A stretch of 64,000 nt of DNA from NCBI GenBank assembly GCA_022760475.1, contig JALEFZ010000005.1, positions 160,845 to 224,844 on the forward strand. The letters run 5' to 3'. Every line of letters starts with the position of its first letter. The stretch's first letter is position 1. The notes under the pieces were generated by a model. The model did no database searches. It was given only the letters and a program-made list of their open reading frames with translations, and was not told where the DNA came from. Below are positions 52,997-61,258 of the stretch, in pieces. A program made the translations under genes and the position numbers. The DNA comes from Bacteroidia bacterium (GTDB lineage Bacteria > Bacteroidota > Bacteroidia > J057).

Positions 52997-53758
52997 ATGA
53001 GTACCAATCCGGTTGAAGAAAGGTTGAAAGCATTGACCATGCTACAGGTTCTTGACTCTAAGTTGGATGAAATTCACCGTTTGCGAGGTAGCCTGCCGGA
53101 AGAAGTAAGCGACCTTGAAGACGACTTGGAGGGTTTGGAGACCAGGAAGTCAAGGATAGGAGAGGAGATTTCTCGACTAAACCAGGACATCGCTGATAGA
53201 AAGGCTCGTATTCAGGAGTTCAAAGCTGCGATCAAAAAATATGAGGATCAGCAGATGAATGTGAAGAACAACCGTGAGTATGAGGCGCTGAGAAAAGAGA
53301 TTGAGTATGCAAATCTGGAGATTCTGACTTCTGAGAAGAAAATCAAACAATTTTCTGAGCAAATAACTCAAAAGGAAGAGCTCATGGAGCAGACTTCTGG
53401 GCGTGTAGATGATAAGAAAAAAGAGTTGGATGAGAAGAAGCAGGAGCTTGAGGTAATCATTGAAGAGACTAAACTTGAGGAGAAAAAGATCCATGAGAAG
53501 CTACAGGAGGCTGAAAAGTTTGTAGAGAATAGGTTCCTGACTGGATATAGAAAGGTTCGTCAAAATATGAGGAACGGACTTGCAGTAGTAACGACCGACA
53601 GGAGTGCTTGTGGGGGATGTTTCTCAATAATTCCTCCTCAGGTTCATATTGAGTTGAAGCAAAGAAGCAGAATGATCCACTGCGAAAACTGTGGTAGAAT
53701 TTTGGTTGATGAGTCTTTCTTTGATGAAGTAAAGGAAAGTGCTTTAGAAAAAGCATAA
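52997..53758 (+). CDS. Coiled-coil C4-type zinc-ribbon protein
   Basis: The 253-residue protein has a long coiled coil (about 15-180) followed by a C4 zinc ribbon: C-G-G-C near 208 and C-E-N-C-G-R-I near 231. This is the CT398-like family, usually found next to the Nif3-like gene, as here. The biochemical role is not established. The long helix suggests a structural or adaptor job. A strong terminator follows. Confidence 0.93.
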   Translation: MSTNPVEERLKALTMLQVLDSKLDEIHRLRGSLPEEVSDLEDDLEGLETRKSRIGEEISRLNQDIADRKARIQEFKAAIKKYEDQQMNVKNNREYEALRKEIEYANLEILTSEKKIKQFSEQITQKEELMEQTSGRVDDKKKELDEKKQELEVIIEETKLEEKKIHEKLQEAEKFVENRFLTGYRKVRQNMRNGLAVVTTDRSACGGCFSIIPPQVHIELKQRSRMIHCENCGRILVDESFFDEVKESALEKA

Positions 53759-53776
53759 GGATTATTTGAATAAAGT

Positions 53777-53809
53777 AGCCAGGTTCTGAAAAGTTCCTGG
53801 CTTTTTTTT
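53777..53809 (+). terminator. Intrinsic terminator after the zinc-ribbon gene
   Basis: A perfect 7-bp stem AGCCAGG/CCTGGCT (53777-53783 with 53796-53802) is followed by seven more T. Confidence 0.88.
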
Positions 53810-54055
53810 GCTCAAAATTGAACCATTACTGATGAATCAGGTCTAAACTTTTGGTGTAATAAATATTTGAAAAACTGATCCGATCTGTTTCCGTTTATAA
53901 CTAATATGCATTAATGGATTAGAAAAAGCACTATCTAACATCCTTGCCTGACTAAATTTTAGAACCCGTTTTGCCTTATCTGGAGGGACAATGTCTATTT
54001 GTCATTTGCCTAACATCCGGGATCGGGTTGATTGATCTTATTTAATAAAAAAATC

Positions 54056-55516
54056 ATGGGTGTACGGGCTTTGGTTTTTATCTTGATAGTCACTTCTTGT
54101 CCTCAGTTCCTAAGGGCATTACCTGATATCAGGGTAGAGAGCTTTCTTTATAATTTTCAGTTGGACGATGCAAAGCGTTTGGCCAAACAAATGCCTACCG
54201 AAGGGCATAAGCAGTTTTATTTGGCGCATATTGAGATGTATCGTTTTTTTGCCACTCAGGATTCCAGGTATTCCACAGAGATAAAAAGCAATTGGAAAGA
54301 ATATATCAAGGCTATAAATGAATTACCCAAGGAGGAGCGTGAGATTTTAATGGCTGAATTATATGGCAAGCGGGCCATAGTTGAATTCTTGGAAAGGAAT
54401 TATGTTTTAGCCACCCGTTTTGCCAGAAACAGCTTCAATCAGGTTCAAGCCTATGACAAGGCCTATCCAAACCGCCCTGAAAGCCTAAAAATGCTGGGGT
54501 TATTCAACGTAGTACTTGGTAATGTACCACGTCGTTATCAATGGCTAGCAAATCTGCTTGGATTTACTGGCGATCTTGAAAAAGGCCTGGATCAACTGGA
54601 AGAAGCAGGTAAGAGAAGCCCACTTCTAAGACATGAAGCTACATTGATGCTATCAACTATTGAAAGAAATATGTTAGATGATCCCCATCTGGCACTTGAG
54701 CGATTGAAGAAGGAGCGATTAAAGGAGAAGAGTAATATAGTACTCGATTATTTCACCGCTTCTGCCTTGATGCGGGTAAAGAAAAATGAAGAGGCTTTGG
54801 CCATCTTGAAGAACAGGGGAAGGTTTGACTTGGAAAAGGTTCAGAAAATTCCTTTTTGGGATTATTTGTTGGGAAAGGCCTGTTATTTCAAAAACGACTA
54901 CACCATGGCACAGCGCCATTTGGCTGTTTTTGTCAAAGATTACAAAGGCAAATTGATGCGTACTGACGCTTATTTTCGTTTAGGAATGTCTTTAACGCTT
55001 CACAAAAGATATGATTTGGGAAAGCCATTTTTTGAGTTGATAGCAAGCGAAGATCATGGTGGGTTTGATGAGGATGAATATGCGCAATTTATGGCCAAAA
55101 AGTTTTCCAAGGAGGAACCAAATGGGGTGACTCAGTCTTTATTTAAGGCGAGGAATTATTTTGATGGGGGATATTACCCCAAGGCCTTGGCGATATTGCG
55201 CCAGATGAATTATTTGATTCCGAAGGATGCTGCCTCTCGAACGGAATTAAACTATAGATTTGCCAGGGTTTACCATAGCATGGGGCAAATTCCATTTGCT
55301 GAAAAATACTACCATGCGGCCATTGATTCTGAAGGAGCGGCGGAATACACCTATCTTAAGGCCTATGCCTCTTACTTTTTGGGGGAGATTGCTAGGGCAC
55401 AAGGTAGAAAGACCTTGGCAATTAATAACTACAAGCATGCCTTGAAGTACGAAAATTACTTCTACCAATCTGGGCTTGAAAACAGGTGCAAGTCAGCTTT
55501 GAGCGGCTTGAAGTAA
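54056..55516 (+). CDS. Secreted or membrane-linked TPR protein
   Basis: From ATG 54056 (486 residues; a TTG 24 bp upstream is rejected) the protein starts with a hydrophobic leader M-G-V-R-A-L-V-F-I-L-I-V-T-S-C, a signal peptide or lipoprotein-like segment. The rest is helical, with TPR-like units including P-Y-W-x-G-like segments and Y-Y-H-A-A-I-D-S-E-G near the C-terminus. It probably acts in the periplasm as a scaffold. Function unknown. It converges with the next gene, with only 2 bp between the stops. Confidence 0.7.
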   Translation: MGVRALVFILIVTSCPQFLRALPDIRVESFLYNFQLDDAKRLAKQMPTEGHKQFYLAHIEMYRFFATQDSRYSTEIKSNWKEYIKAINELPKEEREILMAELYGKRAIVEFLERNYVLATRFARNSFNQVQAYDKAYPNRPESLKMLGLFNVVLGNVPRRYQWLANLLGFTGDLEKGLDQLEEAGKRSPLLRHEATLMLSTIERNMLDDPHLALERLKKERLKEKSNIVLDYFTASALMRVKKNEEALAILKNRGRFDLEKVQKIPFWDYLLGKACYFKNDYTMAQRHLAVFVKDYKGKLMRTDAYFRLGMSLTLHKRYDLGKPFFELIASEDHGGFDEDEYAQFMAKKFSKEEPNGVTQSLFKARNYFDGGYYPKALAILRQMNYLIPKDAASRTELNYRFARVYHSMGQIPFAEKYYHAAIDSEGAAEYTYLKAYASYFLGEIARAQGRKTLAINNYKHALKYENYFYQSGLENRCKSALSGLK

Positions 55517-55518
55517 TT

Positions 55519-56082
55519 TTAATGTCTAAATTTTTGTTTAATAGGGATGTAAAATCCATTCATGGATTTGAGTTGCCATTTTCTCCCGATTTTGTACACG
55601 TCTTTTCCCATAAATCTGGCAAGTAGTCCTGTGGAGAGTATTCCGGTTGCCATGAGGATTTCTTGTCTGGAGGGGGTTTCTCCAGTTGCGAGGGTTCTGA
55701 CTGAGGTGGTAGCGATAAAAATACCTCCGGTAACCAAGGTAGATCGATAATAGCCTGTTCTGAGGCTTCTTCCGTAGGTTTTTGGGGCATAATAGACCAT
55801 GGAGATATCTGAGATCCTAATCAGTTCCTTGGTGGTTCTGATGACTTCTTCATTTTCCCCGGGAACATGCACATTCTTTACGATTACCAGGACGGAGTCG
55901 CTGATGGATTGGATGTTGCCATTGTAATCGCGTTTATCTCCATACACTCGAAATCGCATGAAATCTCCTTCTTGAAAGGTAATTCTCTTAAATTTTCGGG
56001 TATTTTCGAGGGAAAGGACATATTGGGCCTTCAGGTTGGGGGCTAGAAGTTTGAACATCAAGACAGCAACGAAAAGGCGCAT
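55519..56082 (-). CDS. Unknown secreted or membrane-associated protein
   Basis: The 187-residue protein has a signal peptide (1-19, ending L-K-A-Q). A beta-rich N-terminal half with F-R-V-Y-G-D-K-R-D-Y-N-G-N-I-Q-S-I-S-D-S-V-L-V-I is followed by a hydrophobic stretch (V-T-G-G-I-F-I-A-T-T-S-V) around 115-155. I do not recognise the family. It ends 2 bp from the stop of the convergent TPR gene. Confidence 0.6.
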   Translation of the reverse strand: MRLFVAVLMFKLLAPNLKAQYVLSLENTRKFKRITFQEGDFMRFRVYGDKRDYNGNIQSISDSVLVIVKNVHVPGENEEVIRTTKELIRISDISMVYYAPKTYGRSLRTGYYRSTLVTGGIFIATTSVRTLATGETPSRQEILMATGILSTGLLARFMGKDVYKIGRKWQLKSMNGFYIPIKQKFRH

Positions 56083-56390
56083 GTTGAGTGGTATATTGAT
56101 AATGTATCACATAAAACGCAATGAGCAAGGAATGGTTATTTGTTTGCCCTTGTTCATGTATTAAGAAATTTACCCAAGATTAGATGAATAAACAATTGAA
56201 TGCGGGCAAATCCTAAGTTCATCATGAAAAATTTGGCTTTTGCATACAGCCTTGAATATGGAGACGAATGTACAGTTAGACCAGTTGGCTGGGGAGTTGT
56301 ATGTTAGAGAAAATTGATGCTCAAAAAACTCTAAATCTTCCTTGCGCCAAAGCAAAATTAACTGCATTTTTGTTGACCAAATTTCAATCT
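56083..56390. other. 308-bp gap before tRNA-Leu
   Basis: The gap holds no gene I can support. It should contain the tRNA promoter on the plus strand and that of the minus-strand gene to its left. A 19-codon ORF starting at about 56257 is too short to claim. Confidence 0.4.
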
Positions 56391-56475
56391 GCGGATGTGG
56401 CGGAATTGGTAGACGCGCTAGATTCAGGTTCTAGTGGGAGTTAATCCTGTGGAGGTTCGAGTCCTCTCATCCGTA
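56391..56475 (+). tRNA. tRNA-Leu (anticodon CAG)
   Basis: The 85-base cloverleaf has acceptor arms GCGGATG and CATCCGT (one G-T pair at the first position), a D-arm with GGTAGAC, and an anticodon stem CTAGA/TCTAG with loop TTCAGGT (anticodon CAG). A long variable arm of the class II type and a T-arm GGAGG/CCTCT with TTCGAGT complete it. The 3' CCA is not encoded, as usual in Bacteroidota. The gene sits 64 bp upstream of an integrase gene, so its 3' end is a likely attachment site of an integrated element. Confidence 0.95.
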
Positions 56476-56539
56476 CAAATGAGCTTTTTTGGCATTAAAA
56501 CGGCATTTTTGTAGATTATTGCCAAAGTAAGTGCCAATA

Positions 56540-57709
56540 ATGCCGAAGAAAAGATCCCGCCAAGTCCTTCAAAACGATGAAGGATATCCCTATTCTCCAT
56601 GTATTCTAGTTGAAGGAAAACGTATGTATTTGGACTATTATGTCTATGAGCATGCCAGTGGAGAAATGAAGCGCCGGCGCTTCTTTGCCAATGACAAGAG
56701 CAAAAGCCGTGAGGAAAATCGCAAGTACCTGCTCCAGCAAAAGATTGCTCTCGATGCCTTGTTGAAGAAGGGTTATTCCCTGGATGAGGCCCCAAAGACC
56801 ATAGGAGAAAGCCACATGAGCGTCTGGGAGGCTGTCAAGTTTGCTGCCAACATCAAGATTGCCAATGGCGAAGAAGCAACCAAGGTCTCTTACAAATCCC
56901 GTTTGAAATATTTCAGGATCTTCCTGGAGGAAAGAAACTTCTTGGGCATTCCTGTTCACAAGTTTTCGAAGAAACATTGTTATGAATACATCGATTGGCT
57001 CCGTGATGTCCGCGGCGTAGGACCCAGGACCATCAACAATTACATGGAGTTTGTACATGGGACTTTCAACCTCCTGGTAGAGCGGGAATACCTCAAAAAA
57101 AGCCCTGCCAAGGGAATACGCAAAATGAAGGTTACTTCGACCAGGCATGTGCCCTATGAAAAGGAAGAAAAGGAATTGATCGAAAATTACCTGAGGGAAA
57201 ATAACTTCAACTTATACCTCTTCACGCGATTCATCTATTATGCTTTCATGCGTCCTGAGGACGTCTGTCGGGTTCAGGTAGCCGATATCAAGCTGGATCG
57301 CAAAATCATTGTCATCTATGGCGACAACACTAAAAATGACCAGCAAGCCCCTGCAGTGATCAACCCTCCCTTCATGGAGATTCTTCAAAGCCTTGACCTG
57401 GAGCAATATCCCAAGAATTACTATTTGTTTTCCAGCATCAAGGAGGGCTTTGAACCTGGAGAGCGCAAGCGCTTTAGGAATCGCTTCTCAGAGGCTTATA
57501 CGAAGGTGCTTAAGCACCTGGAGCTTTACGATGGCCAGCGGACGCTGTATAGCTGGAAGCATACAGGGAATGTCGCTGCGTACATGTCAGGATTGGATAT
57601 CTATTCGATAATGCGCCAGAATCGCCATGCGAAGCTGGAAACTACGCTGAATTATTTGCGGGGATTGAGCTTGATCACTCCGGAGGATTTGAAGGAGAAG
57701 AGTTGGTAG
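56540..57709 (+). CDS. Tyrosine-type site-specific integrase
   Basis: The 389-residue protein (ATG 56540; GTG 56531 also possible) has an N-terminal SAM-like core-binding domain and a C-terminal catalytic domain. Catalytic Arg I is in F-M-R-P-E-D-V; the second box reads W-K-H-T-G, where Lys replaces the usual Arg of L-R-H-T; N-R-H-A-K-L-E-T-T-L-N-Y carries the last His and the nucleophilic Tyr. This K-H-T-G form is known in Bacteroidota mobile-element integrases. It sits directly after tRNA-Leu in the same orientation, the usual placement of an integrase beside its attachment site. Base composition resembles the surrounding chromosome. Confidence 0.9.
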   Translation: MPKKRSRQVLQNDEGYPYSPCILVEGKRMYLDYYVYEHASGEMKRRRFFANDKSKSREENRKYLLQQKIALDALLKKGYSLDEAPKTIGESHMSVWEAVKFAANIKIANGEEATKVSYKSRLKYFRIFLEERNFLGIPVHKFSKKHCYEYIDWLRDVRGVGPRTINNYMEFVHGTFNLLVEREYLKKSPAKGIRKMKVTSTRHVPYEKEEKELIENYLRENNFNLYLFTRFIYYAFMRPEDVCRVQVADIKLDRKIIVIYGDNTKNDQQAPAVINPPFMEILQSLDLEQYPKNYYLFSSIKEGFEPGERKRFRNRFSEAYTKVLKHLELYDGQRTLYSWKHTGNVAAYMSGLDIYSIMRQNRHAKLETTLNYLRGLSLITPEDLKEKSW

Positions 57710-57764
57710 GGGATGGGTGATTTTTGTTCCTCTGAACTAAGGAATGGATTGTATTTAATTTAAC

Positions 57765-58713
57765 GTGGATTTTGGCTAATCCAATAGGAACTTAGGATCC
57801 ACCTCGGTTAAAAAGGGGAAATCCAATCCTGGTTTTTACTTTCTATCTTGAAAATGAAACGCAGCAATAGCAGATAGGATATTGATTATCATTCCCCCTA
57901 AAATTCTATGTTTTGAATGCTCCACAAAAGCCTGACTTTTCGGCGCATCTATTGTGCATTCAATGGTAGATCTCTGGGCCAATTTGATTTGATCTATCAT
58001 TGGTAAGAGCTACTTTTTAATATTTTTTTTGAGTTTGGTGATCAATTCAATTCCCCGCTTTTTGAGTTTTTTTGATATGTAACCCGTGTCCACTAATAGT
58101 TGTCCCCAGATGTTTCTACTGAGCTTTTTACCCAATTCATGGTTGACATCAGAAACTTTTCCTGGGGTAATTATAAAGGCAATGATCTCTCCTAAGTCAT
58201 TAAAGGTATTGTGTTGGCTTATTCTACTATTTTGGCTAACCACAGGCGCGCAAGCATCAATATCAATGTATTGGGTTCCTCTACTTTCTGCTAAACATCT
58301 TTGAAGCACGAAACTCATCAGGATCACTAGAACATCCGGAGTTCATAGTATAAACTGACTGTAAGTGACCATGCCTTGGGAGTAGCTCCTTAGATAGACC
58401 TAGACCCCAGCAAAGTGTGCATAGAAATGCTTGAAATTCTGAAATCTACAGTGAAGGTAGAAAATGTAAATACTCAGAATTTTACTCATTTCGAGTCTAC
58501 GGGAAACTCGACGTTTTCTGGATTCATCCTCAAGAAGGCTTTGTTCGAAAGAGGCTAGAAACTGCTTACAGAAATCATCGACTTGGCAATAAATTATAAT
58601 CAACTTTTCTACACACATGAGCTTTGGGGGTTGGGATTTATGTTTTTGTCGACACAAATCTACTCTTAAAGCCCTAATTTTTTGATTATCAATGACTATT
58701 AGCCAAAACCCAC
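57765..58713 (-). mobile_element. Degenerate IS982-family insertion sequence
   Basis: Terminal inverted repeats GTGGATTTTGGCTAAT (57765-57780) and its partner at 58698-58713 match at 15 of 16 positions. They bound a 949-bp unit, the normal IS982 length, containing a transposase pseudogene. No target-site duplication is visible. The right end lies 2 bp from the stop codon of the EAD11-like gene. Confidence 0.75.
57836..58657 (-). pseudogene. IS982-family transposase pseudogene
   Basis: A single frame from 58657 to 57836 reads as an IS982 transposase interrupted by three in-frame stops: TAG at 58402-58400, TGA at 58345-58343 and TAG at 58012-58010. The N-terminus has V-D-D-F-C-K-Q-F and F-Q-N-F-K-H-F-Y; the middle has I-D-I-D-A, S-R-I-S-Q-H and G-E-I-I-A-F-I-I-T-P-G-K-V; the end has L-I-T-K-L-K-K-N and V-E-H-S-K-H-R-I. 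About 25 residues normally found between the S-R-I-S-x-H and G-E-I-I segments are missing, an in-frame deletion. The element can no longer make a full transposase. Confidence 0.8.
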
Positions 58714-58714
58714 A

Positions 58715-59707
58715 TTATAATAAGATTATCTCAACATTATTGCGACATCTTATTATCCGAATAGAGCCTACTGGAAATTCAACATCGAAATTTTCTATTA
58801 ATGTCTCTTCGAATCTGGTTTTTATTGTAATTTTATGCTTACCTGCTTCAACTTCGAAGGTGTTAGAAAATTTTTTTCCATCAATGTAAATCCAATAGCC
58901 ACCAAGACACCCAATTTCCCCCTTTGTAGTAGCCTTAGAAAGAATAGTCCGTGTATTAGATGGTTTGAGATTTGAGTTGAGATCAGGTTGTCTGAGAATG
59001 TTGATTGTTTTCTGATTTGTATTGATGAACTGGTACAAAGAATCTTCAAGAAAATATCCTTCAGGGTTTGCTAGTTTTAACCTTACGAGCCTACTTCCTA
59101 TGGATCTTGGCAATTCCAAGGTCACTGTGTGATCCCCAGTCACAATAAGGGTAGTATCAATTCCCAAATCTTGCACCTTGAAGCTCAAATATGACCTTCC
59201 CTGTTTCCAGGTTTCAGGGTACTCAGATTGAAGATGAACGGTATATATATGAGTTTCTACCATTTTTGAGGGAGGAGGAGTTGGAGGAAAAAGTGAAGGA
59301 ATAATTTTTATCAGTGCCGCAATGATGGTGGCAACGCCTCCCAAAATGGCTATGAAAAGGGCAGTTCTATCCTTCTTGGATCTTTTCTTGTCTTTGTTTG
59401 TGCTCGTAGGGCTTTCACTATTCTGGTATTCCTTAAAATCAGCTTGTTCGGCTCTTTTTTCAAGATGGCCGATAAACTCCAGGATGGATTTGTTTATTCT
59501 ATTCTCTGTTAATTTTCCCTCCTCATAAGAGATAATACCCTCTATTTGTCTTTTGGACAAGTTTGTCCATTGAATCCTAATATGATCAAGGGTATCATTT
59601 TCATTTTTAAAATTATTTTGCTTGAGATATTCATCAAGCAATTTTAGGGTTTCTTCAGGCCCATTATCTGGCAATGATGATCTTATCTGTGAAAGGAAAG
59701 GGGGCAT
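58715..59707 (-). CDS. EAD11-like effector-associated domain membrane protein
   Basis: The 330-residue protein begins with a helical domain (about 8-85) whose pattern (E-T-L-K-L-L-D-E-Y-L, then I-R-I-Q-W-T-N-L-S-K-R-Q-I-E-G-I-I-S-Y-E-E, N-R-I-N-K-S-I-L-E-F-I) resembles effector-associated domain 11 (EAD11) of bacterial NTP-dependent conflict systems. A basic segment (K-D-K-K-R-S-K-K-D-R, 105-114) precedes one membrane helix (116-140), placing the N-terminal domain in the cytoplasm. The rest is beta-rich with a PEGA-like C-terminus (I-Y-I-D-G-K-K-F, A-G-K-H-K-I-T-I). It could relay a periplasmic signal to a cytoplasmic effector. The stop is 2 bp from the IS982 right repeat, so the end may be truncated. 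Confidence 0.7.
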   Translation of the reverse strand: MPPFLSQIRSSLPDNGPEETLKLLDEYLKQNNFKNENDTLDHIRIQWTNLSKRQIEGIISYEEGKLTENRINKSILEFIGHLEKRAEQADFKEYQNSESPTSTNKDKKRSKKDRTALFIAILGGVATIIAALIKIIPSLFPPTPPPSKMVETHIYTVHLQSEYPETWKQGRSYLSFKVQDLGIDTTLIVTGDHTVTLELPRSIGSRLVRLKLANPEGYFLEDSLYQFINTNQKTINILRQPDLNSNLKPSNTRTILSKATTKGEIGCLGGYWIYIDGKKFSNTFEVEAGKHKITIKTRFEETLIENFDVEFPVGSIRIIRCRNNVEIILL

Positions 59708-60133
59708 ACTTTTTATCTGAATACTTAAACAATAAGACGATGGCCAAGTTTTAAAGCCGATTCTAGAGAAAAATCCTGAAATAAAAAAGTTTCTTCTCCA
59801 GTATTGAATCTTCTAGGAAGCAAGATAAGATTACCCTTGCAAATAATTTTTTCGTGGTTATTCTACAAGGTTAAGTGCTAAGGCTAAATTATAAATAATT
59901 AAAAAATTGTTTAAGTGCTTGACCACCAATATAAATTATCAATCTAATGGTTATATCTATGTTGGTTCAGGTACTTATTATTAAATTTCATATACTCTAT
60001 TGTAGCGAAAATTCTATTTTAAGGAAATGTTTACTAAAACTTTATACATTTACAATAGAAGCAGAAAAGAATCTTGAGTCCTCAGTCCATTCAGGTAGAA
60101 TCAGCATAAATCAACGAAAAAGGCAAATATAAT
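59708..60133. other. 426-bp AT-rich intergenic region
   Basis: This divergent gap between the EAD11-like gene and the next plus-strand gene is visibly more AT-rich than the rest of the window. Short ORFs in it show no protein-like pattern. It should contain two promoters; I see no repeat or RNA gene. Confidence 0.4.
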
Positions 60134-61243
60134 ATGACCTGCAACAGTATCATACTCTTTGGCATTTTCTCCTTAACGGTCTTTTTCTGTTCAAACAACA
60201 ACTTATACTCCCAGAATGGCAGAGTAGAGATTCGTTTTGTCTTAAAGCTGGATGATATAACTATCACTGGAATCGAGAGGCCCAAATATCTGGCGAAACC
60301 AATAAAGGAGAAGATAGAGGATAAATTAAGAGATAAAAAATGCCCTGGCCATGTCGAGTATTATGAAGAAGAGTATTTACTGGAGATGGCAAACCAAAGA
60401 GCTCGAACTCTTAACCGCAAAGCAGCAGAACCTATCTATAATTACAAGATTAAGTTGACGATAGATATTGACGGTTTCAGAGCAAAGCTCAAACTGATTG
60501 TAATCAATATTGAAGTAGGCGATCAGGTAGGTGTTGGAGAAAATTCATGGGAAGGGGTTTCAGAACTCATGGTCTCAAATTACGCTAATATTGATTCATT
60601 CATAGGCCCTGCATTTGACCAAGCTTTTTCGAATGAGAATTTCAGATTATGGCTAAAAGACTACAAGGGTGTTTACGCTTCCTGCTATGAGAAAGCTAAT
60701 TCTAATACTGTCAAGGATACCAATGTCATTAAAATAGAGGACAAAACCACAAACATTAATACTTTAAATTCGCGGAAAATAATAGAAGATATTAAAGAAA
60801 AAGAAGAAACTATCCGCAAAGAGCCATCCCCCTTTCCATGGAAAGCTGTAGGTTATTCAAGTGGGGGAGTAGCCATAATAGGCAGCGGAATTATGATAGG
60901 TAGATCCGTAAACTTATATCAATCATACAAGGATAATATCAATCCTTTTGATCCGATTTATCTGGACCCAGGGTTTGAAGGTTATTTAGGTAACTATGCG
61001 GACCCAGGTGCGACAGCGATAGAAACCAGGGAAGCTGTTAGGACAGAGGCACAGAAATGGGGCTATCTCAGTTTGATTCCTTTGGTGGTAGGTGGTGGGG
61101 TACTATACCTTTCTTTTACCGATAAATGGCCAATTAAGTCTGATAAAATTTCAGTAAGACCTTTAAGTAGTCAAACAGAAAGTTTTGGCCTTGTCCCAGG
61201 ACTTCCTCGTTATCAATATGGCGTTTCGATATTCTTTCGTTAA
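60134..61243 (+). CDS. Unknown secreted protein with two membrane helices
   Basis: The 369-residue protein has a signal-peptide-like N-terminus (about 1-26, ending L-Y-S-Q). A charged, mixed region follows (about 30-235) with L-D-D-I-T-I-T-G-I-E and Y-K-I-K-L-T-I-D-I-D, then a hydrophobic helix (about 238-256), a loop with Y-L-D-P-G-F-E-G-Y, a second helix (about 311-329) and a short tail ending in F-F-R. I do not recognise it. It starts the plus-strand run of the putative island and is followed 15 bp later by a lipoprotein gene, probably in one operon. Confidence 0.6.
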   Translation: MTCNSIILFGIFSLTVFFCSNNNLYSQNGRVEIRFVLKLDDITITGIERPKYLAKPIKEKIEDKLRDKKCPGHVEYYEEEYLLEMANQRARTLNRKAAEPIYNYKIKLTIDIDGFRAKLKLIVINIEVGDQVGVGENSWEGVSELMVSNYANIDSFIGPAFDQAFSNENFRLWLKDYKGVYASCYEKANSNTVKDTNVIKIEDKTTNINTLNSRKIIEDIKEKEETIRKEPSPFPWKAVGYSSGGVAIIGSGIMIGRSVNLYQSYKDNINPFDPIYLDPGFEGYLGNYADPGATAIETREAVRTEAQKWGYLSLIPLVVGGGVLYLSFTDKWPIKSDKISVRPLSSQTESFGLVPGLPRYQYGVSIFFR

Positions 61244-61258
61244 AATTTATAAAAATAA

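Noticed and set aside
56257..56316. A 19-codon ORF upstream of tRNA-Leu.
   Set aside because: No promoter-like element, no composition signal, and too short to separate from chance.
57748..58730. Target-site duplication flanking the IS982 remnant.
   Set aside because: The bases outside the two inverted repeats (AATTTAAC and ATTATAAT) do not match.
59947..60132. A 61-codon plus-strand ORF ending at the start of the 369-residue gene.
   Set aside because: It lies in a very AT-rich gap, lacks a protein-like pattern and probably arises by chance.
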